This document shows, one piece after another, positions 1 through 7,027 of a DNA stretch of 14,051 bases (position 1 is its first letter; each line of letters opens with the position of its first letter). The position numbers and the translations under genes are program-made. The DNA lies in NCBI GenBank assembly GCA_903894655.1, contig CAITQY010000341.1:1-14051 (forward strand). The letters are read 5' to 3'. The notes under the pieces were generated by a model, which did no database searches, was not told the origin of the DNA, and saw only the letters and a list, made by a program, of their open reading frames with translations. The DNA is from an uncultured Gemmatimonadota bacterium. Its GTDB lineage: Bacteria > Gemmatimonadota > Gemmatimonadetes > Gemmatimonadales > Gemmatimonadaceae.

Positions 1-86
1 GTCGGCGCGACGCCCACGACGCGAAGACGTTCCTCGAGCGTGGTGCTGTCGATCCCGTTGAATCCCACCCACCGGATCAGCGCCAC
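1..86 (-). CDS. 5' end of an unidentified gene (partial, cut by window edge)
   Basis: Reading leftwards, a GTG at 86-84 opens a frame that stays open to the window edge, giving about 28 residues that begin V/M-ALIRWVGFNGIDSTT. The GTG lies just before the TGA (79-77) of the upstream glycosyltransferase, so the two genes would overlap by 10 nt, the usual spacing for co-transcribed, translationally coupled genes in this locus. A second in-frame GTG 15 nt further in (71-69) is an alternative start. The fragment is too short to assign a family. Its membership in the same leftward operon is inferred from position only. Confidence 0.45.
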   Translation of the reverse strand, partial: MALIRWVGFNGIDSTTLEERLRVVGVAP

Positions 87-1162
87 GTTACCGCCCCACT
101 GTCCGGACGGACGTCGCCGGTCGCGTCGCTATCGATCGGCGGGTACAACGGCCCGTGGACGTTACGGATCACCGCTGCCCGCTGCTCGGCGATCAGCCGG
201 TCATCGAAGAAACGCTGACGCTCGCTGTGGGAGGCGCCGCGCCAACGCTCGTACGACGGGCCCAGGCGATGGGTGAGGATGTCGCGCCATCGGCCGGCAA
301 TTTGCGCCGGATGCACATCACGCGCACGCGCCATGCCATTCTCCGCCATGTCCCGCCGGAGTGCCGGTTGATCTCGAAGCTGTCGCAGCGCCTCCAGCGT
401 CGCTTCCGGTGACTCGACCTCGATGTAATCGAGGGGCGACCGTTGATATGCCTGAAACGCCGACTCTCGCCCTAGCACCGCCGGAACACCGGCGCGCCAC
501 GCATTATGCAGTTTCGATGCCGGCTTTCCCTCGTAGGCGCGCTCGTCATCAAAGGCCCGGACGGCCACGACGACGTCGGCACTCTCGTAGTCGTGCCATC
601 GTGCACGGTGCGGAATGACCCATCGCAGGCCCATCTCGAGGAGCTGCTGCGCCCACGCCGCCTCGCGCATCTGTTCCGCCAGGTTGTGCGGATAGCCGAA
701 GAACATGGCCGTTTCGAAGCGATCCCGACGGCTAGGATCGCGCGGCACGAGACCCGGCTGTGGCCAGTAGGGTACATACGCAGCCGACCACAGCGCCTCG
801 GGATGCGTCACCCTCCGGTCTGTCGGATTTTGGACCATGTGAAACTGCGCAAATGGATGCCTGCCGATAAAACCCGGCTCATCACGATCAGCCAGAAGGC
901 AGATCAGGTACAGGTCCGGCCCGGGACGCAGCGACGTCGGCAGGAAGTCCCGATGTGCGACCACCAGTCCCTCACTGGGGAGCGTCGCCACGATCCGGCA
1001 AGGAACGTCGTGGGCTGTGAGGTAGAGGAACGTTTGCACGGTCCAATTCCTCGGGCCCCACGCACCGAGATGGGATTGCCGAGTGATCCACGGCCAGTAC
1101 TCATCGACAGTGGACGGGAGGTCCCCGCCGTCACACTGCGGTACGTAGAAAAGAAGCTCCAA
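77..1162 (-). CDS. Glycosyltransferase, GT1-like family of unknown specificity
   Basis: A 361-aa predicted cytoplasmic protein. Residues 1-110 contain LLFYVPQCDGGD, YWPWITRQS, NWTVQTFLYL and EGLVVAHRDFLP, a pattern I recall from uncharacterised glycosyltransferases of cyanobacteria and other environmental bacteria. The C-terminal half has the GT-B type donor-site region: KPASKLHNAWRAGVPAVLGRESAF (about 213-236, given here in two overlapping pieces of one motif: ASKLHNAWRAG and VPAVLGRESAF), followed by helices with LRRDMAENG. The only usual start codon in frame is TTG at 1162-1160, preceded by AGGGA with an 8-nt spacer; the frame stays open upstream to a stop at 1261-1259 without ATG or GTG. 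The likely role is adding one sugar during glycan assembly. Donor and acceptor cannot be read from the sequence. Confidence 0.75.
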   Translation of the reverse strand: MELLFYVPQCDGGDLPSTVDEYWPWITRQSHLGAWGPRNWTVQTFLYLTAHDVPCRIVATLPSEGLVVAHRDFLPTSLRPGPDLYLICLLADRDEPGFIGRHPFAQFHMVQNPTDRRVTHPEALWSAAYVPYWPQPGLVPRDPSRRDRFETAMFFGYPHNLAEQMREAAWAQQLLEMGLRWVIPHRARWHDYESADVVVAVRAFDDERAYEGKPASKLHNAWRAGVPAVLGRESAFQAYQRSPLDYIEVESPEATLEALRQLRDQPALRRDMAENGMARARDVHPAQIAGRWRDILTHRLGPSYERWRGASHSERQRFFDDRLIAEQRAAVIRNVHGPLYPPIDSDATGDVRPDSGAVTWR

Positions 1163-1472
1163 AACGCCCGTCCCTGGCGGAACCAGATTGCCATACGCCA
1201 GCGATGTGCCGAAGAGATCGCGTCGCGAATGTGCTCGTGTCTGCGGAAGCCGCCATCCTCACCGCACCTCCGGAGCGGGAATATGAGCGGCGTCCCGACC
1301 CCACGCAACGCCGCAAGGGCCACGACGAGTTTCCCCTCGTTGTCCACGGCCCGGCAGGTGCGTGCGACCCGCGACGGTATAGATTGCGCACGTTCGCGGC
1401 GTCCAGCGAATCAGAGCGCTGGGTGGTCGTTGACCGACGAATGTTCTATTCACCGAGGGGAGGCGAACGCAA
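1163..1472. promoter_or_regulatory. Divergent intergenic region between the GT and wzm
   Basis: This 310-bp stretch separates the leftward GT from the rightward wzm-wzt operon, so it should hold promoters for both. It is GC-rich and coding-like in composition. On the minus strand its first 96 bp remain open in frame with the GT. A TATAGA at 1378-1383 could be a -10 box for wzm but has no convincing -35 partner. A strong Shine-Dalgarno sequence, GAGGGGAGG at 1455-1463, lies 9 nt before the wzm GTG. I found no convincing gene here; the overlapping plus-strand frames are arginine-rich and look like shadows. Confidence 0.4.
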
Positions 1473-2240
1473 GTGAGTGAGCTGTGGACCCATCGGGAGC
1501 TTATTCGGGCACTCGTGGAGCGGAACCTCACGATGCGATATCAGCGCTCGTTTCTCGGCGCCGTCTGGACTCTGCTCAATCCGCTGTTGACCGGGCTCGT
1601 GCTGGTGGCGGTGTTCAGCGTGCTCCTCCGAGTACAGACCGCGCAGTACTGGGCCTTCTTGTTCAGCGGGTACTTTGCATGGGTGTTCACTCTGAACACG
1701 CTGGGTATTGGCGCGACCGTCGTCAGCAATCACTCCTTCATTGCACGTAGTGTGGCGTTTCCCGCGGACGTACTGGTCGTGAGCACGGTGATATCACGGT
1801 TTGTCGAGTTCGCGGTCGAAATGCTCTTGGTCGTCGTGGTACTCACCGCCGTGCTGCATCAGGGGTTCACCATCGGTCTGGTGGCCTTGCCGTTCGTGAT
1901 GGTACTGCACGCCGTGCTCACAGCCGGGGTCCTGTTCCCGATTGCGGCGCTGGGGGTGTTCTTCGAAGACGTACAGCATGCCGTGCCGGTGGCGCTGACC
2001 ATGCTGACCTTGATCTCCCCCGTGTATTACCCGATCTCCAACTTGCCGGCACATTGGCAGCCGATCGTGTCCCTCAACCCATTCGCCGGGATTCTGGGAC
2101 TGTACCACGCGACCCTGTACGAAGGTCGGCTTCCCGGCATCGCCGAGATCGTGACGCCGGTGCTTTCTACGCTCGTCGTCTTCCTGGCTGGGCGCTGGGT
2201 GTTTCGATGGAAGCGATCCGTGTACGCGGAAGTGGTCTGA
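1473..2240 (+). CDS. wzm: ABC transporter permease for polysaccharide export (Wzm-like)
   Basis: A 255-aa inner-membrane protein of the ABC-2 permease family, the usual length for Wzm. The N-terminus has the family signature of a cytoplasmic amphipathic region running into the first helix (ELIRALVERNLTMRYQRS, then FLGAVWTLLNPLL). About six hydrophobic segments follow, with the conserved LISPVYYPISNLP near residue 190 and the LNPFAGILGLYH loop near 208. The GTG start is chosen for the GAGGGGAGG ribosome site 9 nt upstream. The ATPase gene starts 2 nt after its stop, which fits a two-component exporter. With Wzt it would flip or export a lipid-linked glycan across the inner membrane. Similar permeases serve O-antigen, teichoic acid and capsule export, so the exact cargo is open. 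Confidence 0.93.
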   Translation: MSELWTHRELIRALVERNLTMRYQRSFLGAVWTLLNPLLTGLVLVAVFSVLLRVQTAQYWAFLFSGYFAWVFTLNTLGIGATVVSNHSFIARSVAFPADVLVVSTVISRFVEFAVEMLLVVVVLTAVLHQGFTIGLVALPFVMVLHAVLTAGVLFPIAALGVFFEDVQHAVPVALTMLTLISPVYYPISNLPAHWQPIVSLNPFAGILGLYHATLYEGRLPGIAEIVTPVLSTLVVFLAGRWVFRWKRSVYAEVV

Positions 2241-2242
2241 CG

Positions 2243-3034
2243 ATGACGGCGCTTCAACCGCCGGCCATCGAACTGGTCAACGTAGAAAAGCGATTCTATC
2301 ACTACGAGCACCGCACGACGACGCTGCAGGAATATTTCGTGCGGACGCTGCGACGTCAGGCAATTCATCTCCGCAGAGCGCGCTATCACCTGTCCGATGT
2401 GAGTCTACGCATCGAGGCCGGCGAGGCCGTCGCGTTGATCGGACACAACGGTTCGGGGAAGAGCACCCTGTTGCGCCTGATGGCCGGGATTTACCCGCCA
2501 ACCAGTGGCAGCATCAGCCGGCAAGGGCGGATCATCCCGGTTATTGAACTGGGCTCCACGTTTCAGCCGACGTTGACCGGGCGCGAAAACATCCGCTTGT
2601 ATGCCGCTGCCCTCGGCATCCCGAAACACGAAGCCGTTGCTCACACCGATAGCATTCTCGGGTTCTCCGGCGTCGAAGCGTTCGCCGACACCCCGTTGAA
2701 GTACTACTCCAGTGGCATGAAATCGCGGCTGGCCTTTTCCATTGCCATGTCGGCTCGTCCAGATGTGCTGCTGCTTGACGAGATTCTCGCGGTCGGTGAT
2801 GAATCGTTCAAGCTGCAATGCCAGGAGCGTTTGAAGGCGTTCCGCGTCCGCGGAGGCACGATGATACTGGCGTCGCACGACCTCGAATCAGTGCAGGATC
2901 TCTGCCAGCGCGCGGTGTGGCTTGACGGCGGGCGCATTCGAGCAGTCGGCACCGTTGACGAAGTGACACGTCAGTATGAAGCGCACGCGCGAGCTTCGTG
3001 GAAGGTGGCTTCGACCGCTCTGGATACCGCCTGA
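2243..3034 (+). CDS. wzt: ABC transporter ATPase for polysaccharide export (Wzt-like, short form)
   Basis: A 263-aa nucleotide-binding subunit. Visible motifs are Walker A GHNGSGKST (67-75), the ELGSTFQPTLTGRENI stretch typical of the Wzt/TagH family (102-117), the signature YSSGMKSRLAFS (155-166), Walker B VLLLDE (175-180) and the H-loop His212. The N-terminus (RFYHYEHRTTTLQEY) is the family's usual lead-in. The start is the ATG 2 nt after the wzm stop; a longer in-frame extension inside wzm is rejected because homology begins here. Unlike E. coli O9a Wzt (about 430 aa), it ends soon after the ATPase core and lacks the C-terminal carbohydrate-binding domain. Export may therefore not depend on recognising a chain-terminal cap, or another protein supplies that recognition. 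Confidence 0.93.
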   Translation: MTALQPPAIELVNVEKRFYHYEHRTTTLQEYFVRTLRRQAIHLRRARYHLSDVSLRIEAGEAVALIGHNGSGKSTLLRLMAGIYPPTSGSISRQGRIIPVIELGSTFQPTLTGRENIRLYAAALGIPKHEAVAHTDSILGFSGVEAFADTPLKYYSSGMKSRLAFSIAMSARPDVLLLDEILAVGDESFKLQCQERLKAFRVRGGTMILASHDLESVQDLCQRAVWLDGGRIRAVGTVDEVTRQYEAHARASWKVASTALDTA

Positions 3035-3044
3035 GCACAGCGCG

Positions 3045-4637
3045 ATGACTGAGATCCGCATCGAAGAGATCGATTTGCTCGATCGACATCCGCATATCCA
3101 TCGAGATCTCGGCACTGACACGTGGGCGCTGTTCCGCTGCGGGGGAACGCCGGTGGGATCCGCACGATTTGGCGTGTCGCGGCACCTGTCGCTCGGCGAC
3201 GCCATTGCCGGGGCGGTGACGCCGAGGCACGCCGAGAACGCGCTGATGCTGGTGATCGCCGCCTGGATGCGACGATCGAGGCCGCCTGAGCGCTTCACCA
3301 TAACTGGCGCGTTTGAGTCCCTTCGGGAGGAACGTGCGTCCGACGTGCGACCTGCGTTGGGCACGCAGTCACCATCAGTATCCGTCGCCATTTGTTCCCG
3401 TGATCGACCGCAGCAATTGGCGCGTGCCGTCGAGGCGATCATCGGAACGCTGGGAGTGAGCGATGAACTGCTCGTCATTCTCAATGCGCCCTCGAATGCC
3501 GAAGCGTCGTTTGACCGGACTCGATTTCCTTCGGTCCGCGTTGTGGTGGAAGACAGACCGGGACTGAGTTGGGCTCGCAATCGAGCCATTGCCGAGTTCC
3601 GCGCGGATGTGCTGCTGTTCACGGATGACGACTGCGTGCCAGAGACGGGTTGGGTCAACGCCCACCGCGCGGTCTTCGCTCGCAATGAAGAGGTTGATCT
3701 TGTCACGGGACTCGTGGAGCCTCGCGAACTCGCCACTCCGGCGCAACAGCTCTTTGAGGCGTACGGCGGCTTCCCCCGCACCTACGTCCGTCGCTGGATC
3801 GCCGCACCAGACCTACGAAGTGTTGCGGGCAGTGTTGGCAATGTCGGCGAGTATGGTGCGGGTGCCAACTTCGCTGTGCGCCGACGTGTCTTTGACCAAA
3901 TCGGCCCGTTCGATGCGGCACTGGGGCCGGGGACGGCCAGTGGGGCCGGCGACGATAGCGAGTATTTGTTTCGGGCGCTGAAATCGCGAATGCTCCTGGC
4001 GATCGAGCCTCGAGCCGTCGTGCGGCATGATCATCGGCGAGAGATGCCGGCGCTGATGACTCAAGTAGCTGGGTGGAGTCGGGGATTTGCGTGTGCGATT
4101 GAGCGTTCCGCTCTTGCCTTCCCGGAGGAGCGACCCGCGTTCAACGCGATGAAGCGCCAGATTGCCGTTGGCTATCATCTCCGCCGTGCGCTGCTATATA
4201 AGAACTTCAGGCCGCTTGCTCTGGCCGAGTTCCGGGAGATGCGAGGTGCAGAAAAGATCTACCAAGCCGCGCGCATGACGGCAAATGCATTGGTCGATGA
4301 ATTCGCATCCATCTCGTCAGATGCGTTTCCCGATCCGGTGATCGCGTCCCCTGTGCTGCAGCGCTCCACGATAGAGCGGATCGACCTGCAGATGGATGCG
4401 TTCGCACGGCCGATATATCCGGGCATGGACGCACCGTTTGTTGATTGCAGATTACGCGTGGGAGATCGCGTCTCTGGATACGTCCGATTTCCAGTAAGGC
4501 ATGGAGTGGTCGGCGCCGACCGGCTCGGAGATTCGATGGTTAAACCGGCGGCTGAGCTTCTGGTCGATGGCGGCTGGCGCGAAGCGGTTGCGCAGACGAG
4601 TCGCTATTTGCAAGCGTTTCATCGAGCGGCGCACTGA
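3045..4637 (+). CDS. GT2 glycosyltransferase flanked by two copies of a small domain
   Basis: A 530-aa protein, third gene of the wzm-wzt operon, starting at the ATG 10 nt after the wzt stop. The GT-A core (about 111-335) reads SVSVAICSRDRPQQL, then EDRPGLSWARNRAI, the metal-binding LFTDDDCVPE (DDD 194-196), GAGANFAVRR, and the ED-like GDDSEYLFR (302-310) followed by RHDHRR. The catalytic elements look intact. The first ~75 residues (IEEIDLL ... GGTPVGSARFGVSR ... LGDAIAG) and a C-terminal stretch at about 438-515 (IERIDLQ ... VGDRVSGYVRFPVRHG ... LGDSM) resemble each other and appear to be a duplicated accessory module. It probably extends the glycan that Wzm/Wzt exports; sugar specificity is unknown. 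Confidence 0.88.
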   Translation: MTEIRIEEIDLLDRHPHIHRDLGTDTWALFRCGGTPVGSARFGVSRHLSLGDAIAGAVTPRHAENALMLVIAAWMRRSRPPERFTITGAFESLREERASDVRPALGTQSPSVSVAICSRDRPQQLARAVEAIIGTLGVSDELLVILNAPSNAEASFDRTRFPSVRVVVEDRPGLSWARNRAIAEFRADVLLFTDDDCVPETGWVNAHRAVFARNEEVDLVTGLVEPRELATPAQQLFEAYGGFPRTYVRRWIAAPDLRSVAGSVGNVGEYGAGANFAVRRRVFDQIGPFDAALGPGTASGAGDDSEYLFRALKSRMLLAIEPRAVVRHDHRREMPALMTQVAGWSRGFACAIERSALAFPEERPAFNAMKRQIAVGYHLRRALLYKNFRPLALAEFREMRGAEKIYQAARMTANALVDEFASISSDAFPDPVIASPVLQRSTIERIDLQMDAFARPIYPGMDAPFVDCRLRVGDRVSGYVRFPVRHGVVGADRLGDSMVKPAAELLVDGGWREAVAQTSRYLQAFHRAAH

Positions 4638-4654
4638 TGAAGTGCCTCTCGACC

Positions 4655-6775
4655 TCATCGTTTCATGAGCAGTGATCGCCGCAGACGGCCACCGATCGCG
4701 AGCGGCCAGCGCCAGCCTCTTGTCGCCGCCCACTCGTATGCCGGGGCAAACAATGCCTGCAAGCCGATGTACAGCCACTCTCTCACGCTCTCGCCGCTCC
4801 GGGACGTGGAAAGCGATTCCGACCGGCTTGCGAGACGCGTCAGTTCAAGCGCCTGTTCTGCCCGATCGACCGAATCCGCTTCGGAGTCCATCAATCGCGG
4901 TGCAGCTGCTCGGCGCCTGCTCTGGCCTTCGATAAGCTGCACCATGCACGTCCCCATGGTTGGCAGGGCGAAGTGTGCCACGACCCGTGCGCGCGCCGCA
5001 CGCCCCAATCGCTGACGGTAATCGGAGTCGATCACCAAGGCTTCGAGTGCCGAGACATAGCGATTCAAATCCTCGTCGAACGACTGTGGTCGAACGAGGA
5101 TTCCAGTCTCGTCGGTGACAAGCTCGCGTTGTCCCCCGACGTCCGACGCCACCGACGGGAGCCCTGACGCCATCGCTTCGTAGAGTGCCAGTGAGATTCC
5201 TTCGTAGCGAGACGGCAGAAAGAAGATGTCAGCCGCCGACATGAGACGTCCGATGGTCTCCGGCGAGACCGCACCCATCACGTGAATGCGCTCGCTTAGG
5301 CCACGCGAGTCCACGTCGGCTTCGACGAGCGACCGATCGGGTCCGTCACCGACAATCCACGCGGATGCAGTCGCGTGTGCACGGAGCACTCGATCAAGTG
5401 CGGCGATCAGTATTCGTGGATTCTTCTGTGCACAGAGTCGTCCAACGAATAGTATCACCACCTGATCGCTGGGCGCGTTGAGGCGAGTGCGTTCTTCGTG
5501 CCTGGCCGCCGGATCAGGGCTGTTTCGATCGGTGTCAACTGCGGTATAGCACACCGCGGACTGTGAGACTGGCACACCTCGCGTGGAAATCCATTCCCGA
5601 ACCGTATCGGACGACGTCACGGTGAAGTCGAGGTGGGCCCGGTAGTCCACGGCGAAACGGGGATAGCCGCCGTGATTCCAACTGGGCTCGACCACGTGCA
5701 GGTAGTCCAGCAACGCCACGTTGGGGAAGCGGCCTCGCAAATACGGCAGCAGACGATAGCCGAGCTCACTGTGTGAAATGAGCACGGCATCCGAATGCCG
5801 TGACTGTATGAGATATGCGAGAAAGCGAGGATAGTCGCGCAGCGGCAGGAATCGATGGAGCGAGAATATCTCAGGAGTCCTGCATAGGTACTCGGTGTAC
5901 CACACATCCTCATCTTCTCGGGTGGTGACCACCGTGACATCCCATCCATGGCGTCGTACTTGATCGAGCAGGTCAAGATTGAACTTGTCGGCACCTCCGA
6001 GCGACATCCATGGCACGATGAACAGGAGATGACGGTTCGATGTCGTCCGCTCGTTGCCAGATGGCCAATCATGCCGCCGTGGCGACGTCGCGACTGCATG
6101 GTCAGCCCGATCTCCGGGGACCGTTGCGCCACGGTAGCCTGCGGCGGCACAGCATTGCCAGAACGTCGCATCCGCGAGAGTGAGGCTGACGGATTCGTCG
6201 TATCCGCCCACGGCGTCATGCATGGACCGCCGAAGCAAGACGGCAGGTGCGATCTGCTCGGGACGCCGCTGTGGCGGCGCGTCCGGCAGCGTGCTCAACG
6301 GCGCGTATCGCCGCACGTCATAGCCTATGGCCTCGGCGGTGACATAGGCCACGTCGGAACGGGCCTCGAGATACCACGCCAGACTCTCCAGCGCGGTCGC
6401 CTCGAACTCGTGTCGGCCGTCGAGGTGCATGATCAGCGGTGCGCGAGCTGCTGCGACGCCGACGTTGCGTGCCGCGCCGACTCCACACTGCACGGCGAGC
6501 GGCATGACACGAATCCGGGGATCCTGATTGCAGTACTGCTGCAGTATCGCCCGTGAGTGCGCCGAGAGCGAACCACCGTCGACAATGATCCATTCCCATT
6601 GCTGCAGCGTCTGGCACAGCACGGTACGTACCGTCTCGTGGAGATCGATCTCCGCCAGGAGGTGGCTCGAAATGATCGAGACCCACGGCGCGGCATCCCC
6701 GCTGGGCGTCAACGTGGAGATGGCCCGACGGCGCAATGGCGTCGCGTTACTGCACTCAGCGTTCGTCGGAAGCAT
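4655..6775 (-). CDS. GT2-GT4 fusion glycosyltransferase, GT2 half degenerate
   Basis: A 706-aa two-domain protein. Residues 32-222 are GT2-like: VSIISSHLLAEIDLHETVRT, WEWIIVDGGS, GVGAARNVGVAAA, GGYDESVSLTL. The expected DXD region reads HLDGRHEF (117-124) instead of LDADD, and the ED motif reads ADATFW (201-206), so metal binding and catalysis look weakened. Residues 248-605 are a complete GT4: LLFIVPWMSLGGADKFN, ILFVGRLCAQKNPR, WIVGDGPDRS and the EX7E motif E525-E533 in YEGISLALYEAMASGLP. The C-terminal 45 residues (EWLYIGLQALFAPAYEWAA) may associate with the membrane. The ATG at 6775 is the only start after an in-frame stop at 6820-6818. It stands alone on the minus strand, convergent with the GT2 gene (17-bp gap). 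Confidence 0.88.
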   Translation of the reverse strand: MLPTNAECSNATPLRRRAISTLTPSGDAAPWVSIISSHLLAEIDLHETVRTVLCQTLQQWEWIIVDGGSLSAHSRAILQQYCNQDPRIRVMPLAVQCGVGAARNVGVAAARAPLIMHLDGRHEFEATALESLAWYLEARSDVAYVTAEAIGYDVRRYAPLSTLPDAPPQRRPEQIAPAVLLRRSMHDAVGGYDESVSLTLADATFWQCCAAAGYRGATVPGDRADHAVATSPRRHDWPSGNERTTSNRHLLFIVPWMSLGGADKFNLDLLDQVRRHGWDVTVVTTREDEDVWYTEYLCRTPEIFSLHRFLPLRDYPRFLAYLIQSRHSDAVLISHSELGYRLLPYLRGRFPNVALLDYLHVVEPSWNHGGYPRFAVDYRAHLDFTVTSSDTVREWISTRGVPVSQSAVCYTAVDTDRNSPDPAARHEERTRLNAPSDQVVILFVGRLCAQKNPRILIAALDRVLRAHATASAWIVGDGPDRSLVEADVDSRGLSERIHVMGAVSPETIGRLMSAADIFFLPSRYEGISLALYEAMASGLPSVASDVGGQRELVTDETGILVRPQSFDEDLNRYVSALEALVIDSDYRQRLGRAARARVVAHFALPTMGTCMVQLIEGQSRRRAAAPRLMDSEADSVDRAEQALELTRLASRSESLSTSRSGESVREWLYIGLQALFAPAYEWAATRGWRWPLAIGGRLRRSLLMKR

Positions 6776-7027
6776 CTCGTCGCTGTTCGCGGGACGGAAG
6801 GGTGTGGAGTAGTGCCTCTAGAAGTTTGGTGTGGATTTGTATTGATTCACAAGAGTCTGCTGTGATCGAGCGCGACGATTCATCGACGGCGTTTTCGGGA
6901 GATTTGGCGTGCGTAATCTTGACCTGAGACACAACGATCACCGAACGAGCGCCATGGGCGCCTGCCGCGTGCGGATGCGCACGATCGCGCGAGGCAGCGC
7001 GATCATTGGGCTTGATCTCGGTGCGCG
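6776..7027. promoter_or_regulatory. Divergent promoter region, partly AT-rich
   Basis: This 252-bp gap lies between the leftward GT2-GT4 gene and the rightward coiled-coil GT gene and should hold promoters for both. Roughly 6817-6930 is visibly richer in A and T than the flanking coding DNA, as expected for a promoter or binding region. TTGATT (6842-6847) and TTGACC (6919-6924) could be -35 elements on the plus strand, but neither has a recognisable -10 box at 16-18 nt, so no promoter is placed. A GC-rich hairpin sits at the right end, and no open frame here looks real. Confidence 0.45.
6983..7004 (+). promoter_or_regulatory. Hairpin in the leader of the coiled-coil GT gene
   Basis: GATCGCGC (6983-6990) and GCGCGATC (6997-7004) form a perfect 8-bp inverted repeat with a 6-nt loop. 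It ends 23 nt before the GTG start at 7028, which lacks a clear Shine-Dalgarno sequence. It could be an RNA stem influencing translation or a palindromic protein-binding site. The sequence alone does not decide, and GC-rich DNA produces such repeats by chance. Confidence 0.35.

Noticed and set aside
1204..1476. 90-aa plus-strand frame whose TGA overlaps the wzm GTG
   Set aside because: The GTGA junction looks like coupling, but the product is about one-fifth Arg, has no recognisable motif, and overlaps the upstream region of the divergent GT. The overlap is likely chance.
506..1480. 324-aa plus-strand open frame antisense to the leftward GT
   Set aside because: It lies opposite a gene with recognisable GT motifs, is rich in Arg, Pro and His with no domain, and is a typical GC-rich shadow.
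2888..3781. 297-aa minus-strand frame across the wzt/GT2 junction
   Set aside because: Ser/Arg-rich and antisense to clear Wzt and GT2 motifs; a shadow.
4636..4659. Possible terminator stem in the 17-bp convergent gap (GATGA with TCATC)
   Set aside because: Only 5 bp with a 14-nt loop and no T-run; too weak to call.
6919..6947. Sigma-70 promoter starting at TTGACC
   Set aside because: No -10-like hexamer occurs at 16-18 nt spacing.
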